A DNA stretch of 64,000 nt from Thiomicrorhabdus arctica DSM 13458. GTDB taxonomy: Bacteria; Pseudomonadota; Gammaproteobacteria; Thiomicrospirales; Thiomicrospiraceae. The translations under genes were made by a program, and so were the position numbers. The notes beneath the pieces are model-generated. The model was given only the letters and a program-made list of their open reading frames with translations. It had not been told where the DNA came from and ran no database searches. Where the stretch lies: positions 868,001-932,000 of the forward strand of contig NZ_KB905899.1 of assembly GCF_000381085.1 (NCBI RefSeq), in the 5' to 3' direction. Below, one piece after another: positions 51,904 to 61,322 of this stretch (position 1 is the stretch's first letter; every line of letters begins with the position of its first letter).

Positions 51904-53235
51904 CTACAGAATTAGCTGACGTAAGTCAGATAGGTAGTTGCCAACGGTGGTCGTGAAACGAACGCCTTCCGCACCATCTAAAGCACGGTGATCGTAAGAA
52001 ACACTGAAAGGCATGACCAAACGTGGAATGAATTCTGAACCATTCCAAACGGGCTGCATTTTCGCTTTAGACAAGCCCATAATCGCCACTTCTGGTGCAT
52101 TAACGATTGGCGTAAACTGAGTACCACCGATACCGCCTAAGCTAGAAATCGTGAAAGTACCACCCGACATATCGGCTGGCCCAAGCTTTCCATCACGTGC
52201 CTTAGCAGAGATTTCCATTAGATCGCGAGAAAGCTCATAGATGCCTTTCTTATCAACGTCTTTAACCACCGGAACCATCAAACCATTCGGTGTATCAACG
52301 GCAATACCGATATTGTAATAATGCTTTTTGATAATCGACTGACCGTCTGGCGACAGTGAAGCATTAACGCTTGGGAACTCTTGTAACGCTTTAACCACCG
52401 CTTTCATAACGAAAACCAATGGTGTTAATTTGATGCCTTGCTTTTCAGCAGAGGCTTTTTGATCTTTACGGAACTGATCCATTTCGGTAATGTCACACTC
52501 ATCAAACTGAGTGACATGCGGAACATTCAACCAACTAGCGTGCAGGAACTTACCTGAAATCTTTTTGATACGACCCAACTCTTCAGTCGTGGTGTCACCA
52601 AACTTGCTGAAATCAATCACTGGAACAGGCGGTATGCCTGCCCCACCAGTCGCTTGACCTGGTGCAGAAGACTGACCAGACATAACGGCTTTAATGGCGG
52701 CTTCTACATCGGTCTGCTTGATACGGCCTTTAGGCCCTGATCCAGGAACTTTATCAATCTCAACACCCAGTTTGCGGGCAAAAGCACGCACAGAAGGTGA
52801 TGCATGTGATGTCGCACCCATGCTTTGAGAATTGATCGGTTTAGACGCGTTGGCTAATGCCACCGGAGAACTTTGTACAACCGGTGCAGCTTTAGGGGCT
52901 TCTGTAGCTGCGACTGGCGCAGGTGCTGTCGCCACAGATGCGGCGGTTTGAGCCGGTGCCGAAGCAGGCGCTTCAACCGCCGGCGCAGCAGCGGCTGCCG
53001 AGGCTTCGATATCAAAGACGTAATCGCCTTCTTTAACATCGTCACCCACGGCAACGCTGATTTTGGTGACTTTCCCAGCCACGGGAGAAGGAATCTCCAT
53101 CGTAGCTTTATCTGACTCTAACGTTAATAAAGAGTCATCAATGGCGACCATGTCACCAACTGAAACTAAGACCTCAATGACTTCGACTGAATCAAAATCA
53201 CCGATATCAGGAATATTAATTTGCTGTGTAGCCAT
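51904..53235 (-). CDS. aceF: Dihydrolipoamide acetyltransferase (E2)
   Basis: 443 residues. One lipoyl domain (LESDKATMEIPSPVAGK), a long Ala/Pro-rich hinge (about 85-150), a peripheral-subunit-binding domain (ASPSVRAFARKLGVEIDKV) and the acetyltransferase core with SYDHRALDGAEG. E. coli AceF has three lipoyl domains, here there is one, partly matched by the one on E3. Follows aceE after a hairpin. Confidence 0.95.
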   Translation of the reverse strand: MATQQINIPDIGDFDSVEVIEVLVSVGDMVAIDDSLLTLESDKATMEIPSPVAGKVTKISVAVGDDVKEGDYVFDIEASAAAAAPAVEAPASAPAQTAASVATAPAPVAATEAPKAAPVVQSSPVALANASKPINSQSMGATSHASPSVRAFARKLGVEIDKVPGSGPKGRIKQTDVEAAIKAVMSGQSSAPGQATGGAGIPPVPVIDFSKFGDTTTEELGRIKKISGKFLHASWLNVPHVTQFDECDITEMDQFRKDQKASAEKQGIKLTPLVFVMKAVVKALQEFPSVNASLSPDGQSIIKKHYYNIGIAVDTPNGLMVPVVKDVDKKGIYELSRDLMEISAKARDGKLGPADMSGGTFTISSLGGIGGTQFTPIVNAPEVAIMGLSKAKMQPVWNGSEFIPRLVMPFSVSYDHRALDGAEGVRFTTTVGNYLSDLRQLIL

Positions 53236-53283
53236 AATATCTTCTTCCTAAAAAATTCTGTAAAAACATGTTAAACGCATAAA

Positions 53284-53312
53284 AAAGCCGCTCTAAACAG
53301 AGCGGCTTTAAA
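53284..53312 (-). terminator. Terminator-like hairpin inside the operon, between aceE and aceF
   Basis: GCCGCTCT-aaac-AGAGCGGC (53287-53306), with T-tract in the direction of transcription. It would reduce aceF-lpd messages relative to aceE unless read through. Confidence 0.8.
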
Positions 53313-53316
53313 AGGA

Positions 53317-55977
53317 TTAAGCGTGTACCGGATAAGTCTTTTCGCTGTCAATGCCATATTTTTCCATGGCTTGAACAACAACTTCCGCTTTAATCGTACC
53401 CGCATCAGCCAATGACTTAAGCGCTGAGACAACAACATATTGAGCGTTGACTTCAAAGAATGCACGTAATTGCTCACGTGTATCTGAACGACCAAAACCG
53501 TCTGTACCCAATACATGGTATTCACCAGGAACATACTGACGAATACGCTCTGCGTAATCGCGCATGTAATCGGTTGCGGCAATGAACGGCCCTTGGGCAC
53601 CAGAAAGCATCTCAGTCGTGAAAGAGACTTTAGGTGTAGCCGTTGGGTGCATTGTGTTCCAACGCGTTGTTTCGATACCGTCACGACGTAACAAGTTGAA
53701 ACTTGGTACACCCCAGATATCAGCCGAAACATTCCACTCATTCTCTAGCATTTCAGCCGCAGCGATGACTTCACGGAAAATCGTTCCAGAACCCATTAGC
53801 TGTACTTTGTTTTTATGCTTAGCAGTCGAGTTCTTAAATTTGTACAGACCTTTCAGAATATGTTCTTCAGAGCCTTCAGGCATCGCAGGATGGCTGTAGT
53901 TTTCATTCATCGCGGTGATGTAATAGAAGACATCTTCTTTCTCATTAAACATACGTTTAATACCGTCACGAATGATCACGGCCATTTCGAATGCGAATGT
54001 TGGATCGTACGTCATACAGTTAGGAATGTGATCATACTGAATTAAGTTGTGTCCATCCTGATGCTGAAGACCTTCACCTTCAAGCGTGGTACGACCCGCG
54101 GTACCACCGATTAGGAAACCACGGGCACGCGAATCACCGGCGGCCCATGCTAAATCACCAACACGTTGGAAACCAAACATTGAGTAGTAGATATAGAATG
54201 GAATCATGCTGACGCCATAGTTAGCATAAGCGGTTGAAGCCGCCACCCAGTTAGACATCGCGCCCGCTTCGTTGATACCCTCTTCAAACACTTGTCCTTC
54301 TGAAGATTCTTTGTACCACATCAATTGGTCGTTATCCATTGGCTCATATAACTGGCCTGCAGGATCGTAAATACCAACCTGACGGAATAAACCTTCCATA
54401 CCAAAAGTACGCGCTTCATCTGGAATGATTGGCACGATACGCGGACCTAGAACCTTATCGCGCAACAAGATAGAGATGATACGTACGAACGCCATAGTGG
54501 TCGACATTTCACGCTCACCAGTACCATCGGTTAGCATTTTGAAGGTTGATAAATCAGGAACCGGCAGCGGCTCAGCGTTATCTTGACGAGATGGCAATGC
54601 GCCACCTAATGCTTCACGACGCTCTTTCATGTACTTCATGACGTCAGAATCTTCTTCTGGAACATAGAACGGGACTTGCTTCGCTAGATCTTCATCTGAG
54701 AAAGGAATCGCGAAACGATCACGGAAATACTTATACCCTTCAAAATCTAATTTTTTCTGTTGGTGTGCTGTGTTACGAGACTCACCATAAGGCCCCATGC
54801 CGTAACCTTTAACCGTCTTGGCAAGGATAACCGTTGGCTGACCAACCGTCTCTTCGGCACGTTTATAGGCGTTATACACCTTACGCGGCGAGTGTCCACC
54901 ACGCGTCAGCTTAAAGATTTGTTCATCGGTCATATCTTTAACAAGTTCAGCTGTTTCTGGGTATTTACCAAAAAAGTGTTCTCGAACGAACGCACCATCT
55001 TTTGCTTTATAAGCCTGATATTCACCATCGACGACCTCGCCCATGCGCTCAATCAACTTACCAGAGACATCTTTTTGTAACAGACGATCCCAACCAGAAC
55101 CCCAGATGACTTTCGTCACGGCCCAACCTGCTCCACGGAACACGCCTTCAAGTTCTTGAATAATGCTGTCGTTACCACGAACCGGTCCATCTAAACGCTG
55201 GAGGTTACAGTTAATGACGAACACTAAGTTATCTAGTTTTTCGCGTTTGGCTAACTGTAACGCACCACGTGATTCCGGCTCATCCATCTCACCATCCCCA
55301 AGGAATGCCCAAACTTTACGACCGGTTGTTTTCGCTAAACCACGTGCATGCATGTATTTCATGAAACGTGCTTGGTAGATTGCCATCAATGGCCCAAGAC
55401 CCATAGAAACCGTTGGGAACTGCCAATAGTCGCTCATCAACCAAGGATGCGGATAAGAAGACAGTCCGTTACCACCGACTTCTTGGCGGTAATTTCTCAG
55501 CTGCTCTTCACTCAAGCGGCCTTCCATAAAAGAACGCGCATACATTCCAGGTGAAGTATGCCCCTGGAAGAAAATCATATCTGCGCCAAGCTCATGCTTA
55601 GGCCCTTTAAAGAAGTGGTTCATTCCGACTTCATATAAAGTACAACTCGAAGCATAGGATGCAATGTGTCCACCGACGCTGGTGTTTTTATTGGCACCTG
55701 AAACGATTGCCATTGCATTCCAACGTAAAATCGAACGCATTTTCTGCTCTAGACCGACGTTTCCAGGGTAATTGGCTTGGTTTTCTTCGGCAATCGTGTT
55801 GCAGTACGGCGTATTCGCTGCATAAGGAATATCAATTCCGTGGACACGTGCTTTTTCAATCAGGGTTGCGATAATATGTTGTGCTTTATCAGATCCTTCA
55901 AAAGAGACAATGGCTTCTAACGCATCTAGCCATTCTTGGGTACCTTGTGGATCTTGGTCGATAAACTGTTCGCTCAT
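53317..55977 (-). CDS. aceE: Pyruvate dehydrogenase E1 component, homodimeric type
   Basis: 886 residues, the same as the E. coli-type enzyme. Conserved blocks GNVGLEQKMRSILRWNAMA, the thiamine diphosphate motif WAFLGDGEMDEPESRGAL with NCNLQRLDGPVRGN, and GRTTLEGEGLQHQDGHN are seen. It decarboxylates pyruvate and acetylates E2. ATG at 55977 with AAGGAAC upstream is preferred to a start ten codons before. No pdhR gene lies in front. Confidence 0.96.
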   Translation of the reverse strand: MSEQFIDQDPQGTQEWLDALEAIVSFEGSDKAQHIIATLIEKARVHGIDIPYAANTPYCNTIAEENQANYPGNVGLEQKMRSILRWNAMAIVSGANKNTSVGGHIASYASSCTLYEVGMNHFFKGPKHELGADMIFFQGHTSPGMYARSFMEGRLSEEQLRNYRQEVGGNGLSSYPHPWLMSDYWQFPTVSMGLGPLMAIYQARFMKYMHARGLAKTTGRKVWAFLGDGEMDEPESRGALQLAKREKLDNLVFVINCNLQRLDGPVRGNDSIIQELEGVFRGAGWAVTKVIWGSGWDRLLQKDVSGKLIERMGEVVDGEYQAYKAKDGAFVREHFFGKYPETAELVKDMTDEQIFKLTRGGHSPRKVYNAYKRAEETVGQPTVILAKTVKGYGMGPYGESRNTAHQQKKLDFEGYKYFRDRFAIPFSDEDLAKQVPFYVPEEDSDVMKYMKERREALGGALPSRQDNAEPLPVPDLSTFKMLTDGTGEREMSTTMAFVRIISILLRDKVLGPRIVPIIPDEARTFGMEGLFRQVGIYDPAGQLYEPMDNDQLMWYKESSEGQVFEEGINEAGAMSNWVAASTAYANYGVSMIPFYIYYSMFGFQRVGDLAWAAGDSRARGFLIGGTAGRTTLEGEGLQHQDGHNLIQYDHIPNCMTYDPTFAFEMAVIIRDGIKRMFNEKEDVFYYITAMNENYSHPAMPEGSEEHILKGLYKFKNSTAKHKNKVQLMGSGTIFREVIAAAEMLENEWNVSADIWGVPSFNLLRRDGIETTRWNTMHPTATPKVSFTTEMLSGAQGPFIAATDYMRDYAERIRQYVPGEYHVLGTDGFGRSDTREQLRAFFEVNAQYVVVSALKSLADAGTIKAEVVVQAMEKYGIDSEKTYPVHA

Positions 55978-56539
55978 TAAAGAGTTCCTTATGTAAAGTT
56001 GGATCAATATTGCTTTAGGACTGGGTATGCCTAAAGTAAGCCAGAAAGGATAGTTCGTATCTTTTCTGCCAACAAATCTTCATCTTGATGACGGCTACTT
56101 GGTCATTCAAAACGTTTCGCTTTTTAGTGAAGAGCGCAAGTGATTACCCTCGGTGTTTTGAAAACACCAAGATTCCACCACTAAAAAGGCAAATAAAGTC
56201 GTAGAATAATAACATGTTTTACTTAAAAAAACTCTTGAAAGCATCAAGCGCTTTGTTCTGACAAAACCAATAAAAGGCAGGTTTACGTTAAGTCATTGAA
56301 TCCGAAAATAAAACGCGACGCAAAAGGCTTTGCGCAGATGAAATCCTTTACATTTCATAAGGGTTTAAACGCCCAGACAGGCCATCTCTGGCAAGGATGA
56401 TATCGATATTTTTCATGCGTTATATTCAAAATTTAGCTTTTAGCCATAGATTACACGCCCCCTTAAACCAAAAAAGCACCGCTTAACGCATCGGTCAAAC
56501 GGTACTTTTTATTGAACTTGCAAGGGGCATGATTAACCC
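55978..56539. other. Region upstream of aceE
   Basis: 562 bp between aceE and rppH. It contains a terminator-like hairpin of rppH (AAAAGCACCG / CGGTACTTTT, about 56473-56510). No PdhR-like site, gene or palindrome repeat was found. Confidence 0.5.
56473..56510. terminator. Terminator after rppH
   Basis: AAAAGCACCG and CGGTACTTTT pair with one mismatch. It sits 30 bases beyond the rppH stop. Confidence 0.6.
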
Positions 56540-57037
56540 TTAAGGCAGGTATTTATGAAACCAAAATTTCTCTAAGGTATCTTCCAGTTCTGTTAAAGCC
56601 TGGTGGTAAACACCCTGCTTAAAATTGACGACTTCTTGAACGGGTCGCCAATACTCTACCCAATCCCAACCTTCAAACTCAGGGGTATCATGTGAGTTTA
56701 GATCAATCTGACTCTCATCCCCTTCAAGCCCTAACATAAACCAAATCTGTTTCTGACCGACACAAATCGGATGACTATAGTGACGAATCAGATGTTTTGG
56801 CAGGTCATAACTTATCCAATCTTCTGTTCGACCGAGTATACGGACATCAGAAGGATCAAGTCCTACCTCCTCTTTTAGCTCTCTAAAAACGGCTTGCTGT
56901 GGGGTTTCATTTTCACGAATTCCACCCTGCGGAAATTGCCAAGCATCCTGCTGAATTCGCTTACCCCAGAACAGCTTACCTTCTTTGTTAACGATAATAA
57001 TACCGACGTTGGGCCGATAGCCTTCTGAATCGATCAT
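56540..57037 (-). CDS. rppH: RNA pyrophosphohydrolase (Nudix)
   Basis: 165 residues. The Nudix box reads GGIRENETPQQAVFRELKEE-VGL. The start GYRPNVGIIIVN and FWGKRIQQDAWQFPQGG match RppH, which takes pyrophosphate off the 5' end of mRNAs and triggers decay by RNase E. Confidence 0.95.
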   Translation of the reverse strand: MIDSEGYRPNVGIIIVNKEGKLFWGKRIQQDAWQFPQGGIRENETPQQAVFRELKEEVGLDPSDVRILGRTEDWISYDLPKHLIRHYSHPICVGQKQIWFMLGLEGDESQIDLNSHDTPEFEGWDWVEYWRPVQEVVNFKQGVYHQALTELEDTLEKFWFHKYLP

Positions 57038-57220
57038 GGAAGCCTTAAATTCTTTTAATATTGATTATGGGTTAATAGTGCCTAAATTTGTGGCATTTTT
57101 CAATCCAAATTTTAAGCTTTTTATATAAATGCTTGTTATAACACTCTTTTTTAAAAAACAATCTTGTCCAATCCATGGGTTTAGTTTAGGATGTGGCCAA
57201 AATCAAATTGGAAAATATTT

Positions 57221-57874
57221 ATGGCACTTGTAATTTTTGACCTCGATAACACCTTAATCGGTGGCGACAGCGACTACTTGTGGGGTGCGTTTTTAGTTGA
57301 AAACCAGTATGTTGATGCAACTGAATTTGCCGCGCAAAATGAACAATTTTATGAAGACTATAAAGCGGGCACTTTAGACATCATGGCCTACCAACGTTTT
57401 GCCCTTAAACCGTTAAGTCAACACAGTATGGAAACCTTGAATGAATGGCATGCTCAGTTTATGCAAACGTTCATTGAACCCATCGTTCTGCCTAAAGCTT
57501 TAGCGCTGGTGAATGACCATAAAAACAAAGGCGATCGCGTGATCATTATCACTGCGACCAATACCTTTATTACCCGACGTATCGGCCTGCGTTATGGCAT
57601 TACAGAATTGCTCGGCACCAATGGTGAGATTGTGAATAAACGTTATACCGGAGAGGTTGAAGGGATCCCCACTTTTCAGGCGGGTAAAGTGACTCGATTA
57701 AATGAGTGGCTAGAACGTGAAAATGTCAGCCTTGCGGGGAGTGTCTTCTACTCTGACTCCTTCAATGACCTTCCCTTACTCGACATTGTCGACAACCCGG
57801 TCGTGGTTGATGGGGATGACAAGCTGCTTAACATTGCGAAAACACGTGGCTGGCCATCGATTAGCTTGCGATAA
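57221..57874 (+). CDS. HAD-superfamily IB hydrolase (phosphoserine phosphatase-like)
   Basis: 217 residues. Motif I FDLDNTLIGGDSDYLW, motif II ITATN, motif III YSDSFNDLPLLDIVD. It resembles the SerB/CicA-type phosphatases found next to rppH in many gammaproteobacteria; the substrate is not known. ATG at 57221 with TTGGA upstream; the open frame begins 30 bases earlier without a better signal. Confidence 0.88.
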   Translation: MALVIFDLDNTLIGGDSDYLWGAFLVENQYVDATEFAAQNEQFYEDYKAGTLDIMAYQRFALKPLSQHSMETLNEWHAQFMQTFIEPIVLPKALALVNDHKNKGDRVIIITATNTFITRRIGLRYGITELLGTNGEIVNKRYTGEVEGIPTFQAGKVTRLNEWLERENVSLAGSVFYSDSFNDLPLLDIVDNPVVVDGDDKLLNIAKTRGWPSISLR

Positions 57875-57923
57875 CCTGCTACTTGACGCTCGGAAACAGA
57901 CTTTAATTGTCAAAACAGTGATC

Positions 57924-57955
57924 AACTAAAACGACCAGGCCTGGTCATTTTAGTT
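57924..57955. repeat. Extended palindrome with GACCAGGCCTGGTC core
   Basis: AACTAAAA-C-GACCAGGCCTGGTC-A-TTTTAGTT; the 14-bp core is at 57933-57946 and the arms add eight pairs. This is the longest symmetric copy and may itself act as a terminator in the convergent gap. Confidence 0.9.
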
Positions 57956-57984
57956 TAGCGATCTTTTCCAGTCTGTTTAGACAC

Positions 57985-58024
57985 AAAAAAGCCGCTAAGG
58001 ACTCATCCTTAGCGGCTTTTTTTT
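57985..58024. terminator. Terminator after flavodoxin gene
   Basis: GCCGCTAAGGA / TCCTTAGCGGC stem (57991-58016) with A- and T-tracts on the two sides. Confidence 0.92.
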
Positions 58025-58050
58025 GGTTGAAACCCGTCAAGAGGCAAGGT

Positions 58051-58566
58051 TTATAAAGCCATCTCTTCTTTGATTTGCTCAACCCAATCATCAATGCGGC
58101 CATCTGTCATTTCCGGCTGCTGATCTTCATCAATCCCCAGACCAACAAAAAACTCACCATCTTCTGTCAGAGCTTTAGACTCATCAAATTCAAAACCTTC
58201 CGTTGATGTGTAGCCAACAGGGGTTGCTCCACCTTCTAATGCAATATCGTGCATCAAACCCACGGCATCTAAAAAGTATTCGGAATAATCAGCTTGATCG
58301 CCTAAACCAAAGCAAGCCACTGTCTTACCCGTGAAATCAATGCCCTTAAAATCTTCCCAAAAATCATCCCAACTGCTTTGCAGTTCGCCATAGTACCAAG
58401 TTGGCTGACCTAAGATAATCTTGTCATATTTTTCAAAATCAGCCGCCGTGGCCGTCGAGATGTCATGCACATCAACAATGTCCGCACCAATTTTGTCCTT
58501 AATAATATCAGCTACACGCTCGGTATTACCTGTATCCGTTCCGTAGAATAGGCCAACTTTACTCAT
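58051..58566 (-). CDS. fldA: Long-chain flavodoxin
   Basis: 171 residues. FMN phosphate loop GTDTGNTERVAD, ring-stacking segment QPTWYYGELQSSW and FGLGDQADYSEYF plus the long-chain insert. It carries single electrons in the cytosol (for example to IspG/IspH or biotin synthase). Single gene. Confidence 0.93.
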   Translation of the reverse strand: MSKVGLFYGTDTGNTERVADIIKDKIGADIVDVHDISTATAADFEKYDKIILGQPTWYYGELQSSWDDFWEDFKGIDFTGKTVACFGLGDQADYSEYFLDAVGLMHDIALEGGATPVGYTSTEGFEFDESKALTEDGEFFVGLGIDEDQQPEMTDGRIDDWVEQIKEEMAL

Positions 58567-58723
58567 TTTTTTTAAACCTTTTAAATCTGATGATGAATCT
58601 TGTAAAATATCGCTTTATACCTTAATTTTAGCAGACCAAGGCTTTAAATATTTATTAAAATGAATAGCCAAAGATAATACACAACCACTTTATTATGGAA
58701 TTCACTCATTTCTACGCTTAAAT

Positions 58724-58954
58724 ATGAAAAATACTAATCCATCTATTACTAATCAACCCATTGACTGTTTTCAATGCAAGCACTTTTTCGTTACTTGGGA
58801 TGCTACCAATCCTCGAGGTTGCAGAGCTTTTGGTTTTAAAACACCCAAACTACCGAGCATCGTTGTTTTTGAGAACTCCGGTGAAGCTTGTTTAAAATTC
58901 ACACCCAAAGAAAACCTCCAAAGCCCCAGCAAAAAAACAGGTTGGATTGCTTAA
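58724..58954 (+). CDS. Small four-cysteine conserved protein
   Basis: 76 residues. DCFQCKHFFVTWDATNPRGC, AFGFKTPKLPS, SGEACLKF: CxxC-x15-C and one more Cys suggest a zinc or iron site. Conserved in many proteobacteria without assigned role. ATG at 58724; no clear Shine-Dalgarno. Confidence 0.75.
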   Translation: MKNTNPSITNQPIDCFQCKHFFVTWDATNPRGCRAFGFKTPKLPSIVVFENSGEACLKFTPKENLQSPSKKTGWIA

Positions 58955-59221
58955 ACGTACACTCAACTTTCTGATCGAATATTTATCCAGACCAACGATC
59001 GTTTAGCTTAGTTCACATGTACAAATAGTGCAAACAGGTCTGCTTGCGCTTCATTTTCGAACAACAACGCTTCATATTGGTGAGTTTCTTGAGAAATCTC
59101 CGCCACACTCCACCCTTAAAACCACAGATAAAATAAGTTAATTGATTGATAAATTTAAAAGAAACCACCCTGGAATAGGCATTGCTAAACGCTTGTTAAT
59201 ATACATCCATTTGAGATCATT

Positions 59222-61243
59222 ATGACGCAGCCGAATAAGCAGACACACCACTATAACGACCACACAAAACACCTACCCAAAGTAAAAAAATACATCGCTG
59301 AACTGGAACATCAGGACTTGTGGTGGTCGACCGTCGCAATGGTTGGCAAGATTAACAATGAGAACATAGACGCTCAACTATTAGAGTCGATAATCAATAC
59401 CCAAAAAGAGTTTCAAAGCCTTAGAGACATTATGATTAAAGAGTTGATTGGGCGCTATCTAAATCAAACCAATAGTGAAATCTCACTGAAAGCTCAAACC
59501 ACCATAGACATTTTAATTAGAAACTTATTTGAAAGAACGGCCGATGTGGGATTTTTAGCGACCGATGATGATCTGGTCGATTTTATGGCGAAAAGTACAG
59601 CAACGACAGAGGATGAAGTTTTTATCCAACAACGACTTGAGGAGTATGTTGCCAAATACAGTGTGTATGATGACGTACTACTCGTCAGTACGACAGGGGA
59701 CATTAAAGCTAAGCTCGACCCCACCAATCCAGTGATGCACAGCAGTTCCCCCGTTATTTATCAGGCGCTCACCACTCAAGAAGAATATATTGAAGTCTAC
59801 GGTTATTCAGACCTGTTTCCCAACAAACCCGCCAGCTTAATTTATGCTAAAAAAATCATGAAAAGCCTGCCTAACGGACAGTTTGAAAACGTGGGAGTAT
59901 TGTGTCTAAGCTTTAACTTTGCAGATGAAATGGAAGGAATTTTTAACACCCTCAATACTGAAAATAATTTTGGCATCATGTTACTGAATGACTCAGGAAA
60001 GATTTTGGCTTCAAACTCTCCACAAACGCATCCCATTGGTAAGCAAATCACCAACCCAAAGGCGTTTGCAGCCCCTCTCAGCGCAGGAAACAACATGCAC
60101 TTCGCAACCAAAACCACTGGTTACCAGGGGTATTTTGGCCTCCCCTGGTATGGTTACATTGATGTTAAAAATGAAGTTGCATTTAATCTTAACAAGCACA
60201 AAAAAGATCTTGGGGTAAGTATTTCAAAACAGTCACCGCTGTATTTAACAGAACTTGAAGAGGTCAATATCAAGGTGAGTACTCTACTGCTTATTGTCAT
60301 TATGAATGGTAAAATCATGTCCTTAAAAAAGCGTGTTAAATCATTCTTACCGATTCTAGATAGTTTTCATAAAATCAGCACTGATATTCAAAACATATTC
60401 GCAAGTTTCATTGATCACATCCATCAAGTATTACTCGATACCATTCAAGGAAAAGTCGCTTTTAGTGCTGTTTTAGCAGTCGAAGTGATGGATCGAAATC
60501 TCTATGAACGCGCCAATGACTGTCGATGGTGGGCACTCAACAGTAGCTTTCGTCAAATTTTATCTGCACATCAAAAAGACAATACCTTTCCAAAACAAGC
60601 ATTTCAAAAACTGACTGACACGCTTGCATATATCAATAGTCTCTATACCGTTTATACCAATATTCTACTCTATGATCAAAATGGAAAAATTCTAGCCGTT
60701 TCAAATCCAGTTGAGCAACACCTTGTTGGCTCAACAATGCCACGTCCTGACGATACTTCGCGCTGCTTGGGTCTGAAGAATACTCAAGACTATACCGTGT
60801 CAGATTTCCATGCAACAGAGCTCTATGCAAATGAGCATACCTACCTCTATCACGCAGCGATAAAAGATTGGGAGAACATTCATGTCAATGTTGGAGGCAT
60901 TGCGTTAGTGTTTGACTCTAAACCTGAATTTAAAGCCATGTTAGAGGAGACAGAGCCAAAATATATTAATCCACTCCTCAGTGACAACACTTTCAGCGTC
61001 TTTCTCAATCGAAGCGGAGATATCATCTCATCCACAAGTCCTGAAGTACTGCCTGTAGGGAGTAAACTCAGCTTGCCAAACGAGGTATTAACAGCAGAAA
61101 ATGGGCAAAATGACACCATTTCTTGGGAGTGGCAAGGTAAACCTTACTTAGCGGGATACAAAGTAAGTGAGGGTTATCGCGAGTACAAAAAGGGGGATGG
61201 TTATGATAATGATGTGATTGCGCTCGTCTGTACAGGCATATAA
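59222..61243 (+). CDS. Two-Cache sensor-like protein without a recognised output domain
   Basis: 673 residues. The N-terminal 90 are helical. Two Cache-like sensing units follow (about 110-330, with SVYDDVLLVSTTGDIKAKLD and GYQGYFGLPWYGYIDV; about 420-670, with TVYTNILLYDQNGKILAVS and SWEWQGKPYLAGYKVSEGY). In between is helical linker DSFHKISTDIQNIF. No membrane segment, methyl-accepting, GGDEF or kinase domain is visible. Relatives in other gammaproteobacteria are chemotaxis-associated and may end in CheW-like domains; that is missing here. Confidence 0.75.
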   Translation: MTQPNKQTHHYNDHTKHLPKVKKYIAELEHQDLWWSTVAMVGKINNENIDAQLLESIINTQKEFQSLRDIMIKELIGRYLNQTNSEISLKAQTTIDILIRNLFERTADVGFLATDDDLVDFMAKSTATTEDEVFIQQRLEEYVAKYSVYDDVLLVSTTGDIKAKLDPTNPVMHSSSPVIYQALTTQEEYIEVYGYSDLFPNKPASLIYAKKIMKSLPNGQFENVGVLCLSFNFADEMEGIFNTLNTENNFGIMLLNDSGKILASNSPQTHPIGKQITNPKAFAAPLSAGNNMHFATKTTGYQGYFGLPWYGYIDVKNEVAFNLNKHKKDLGVSISKQSPLYLTELEEVNIKVSTLLLIVIMNGKIMSLKKRVKSFLPILDSFHKISTDIQNIFASFIDHIHQVLLDTIQGKVAFSAVLAVEVMDRNLYERANDCRWWALNSSFRQILSAHQKDNTFPKQAFQKLTDTLAYINSLYTVYTNILLYDQNGKILAVSNPVEQHLVGSTMPRPDDTSRCLGLKNTQDYTVSDFHATELYANEHTYLYHAAIKDWENIHVNVGGIALVFDSKPEFKAMLEETEPKYINPLLSDNTFSVFLNRSGDIISSTSPEVLPVGSKLSLPNEVLTAENGQNDTISWEWQGKPYLAGYKVSEGYREYKKGDGYDNDVIALVCTGI

Positions 61244-61322
61244 ACAGAGTAGATGTGATTGGATAGACAACCCATAAAACCATAACTCCATACTGAAGAG
61301 GTTTTGAGATCAAACTAATTCG

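Noticed and set aside
58990-59110. Open minus-strand frame of about 35 codons (reads EALLFENEAQADLFALF)
   Set aside because: Short, starts only with GTG, no ribosome binding site; may be a remnant but not supportable as a gene.
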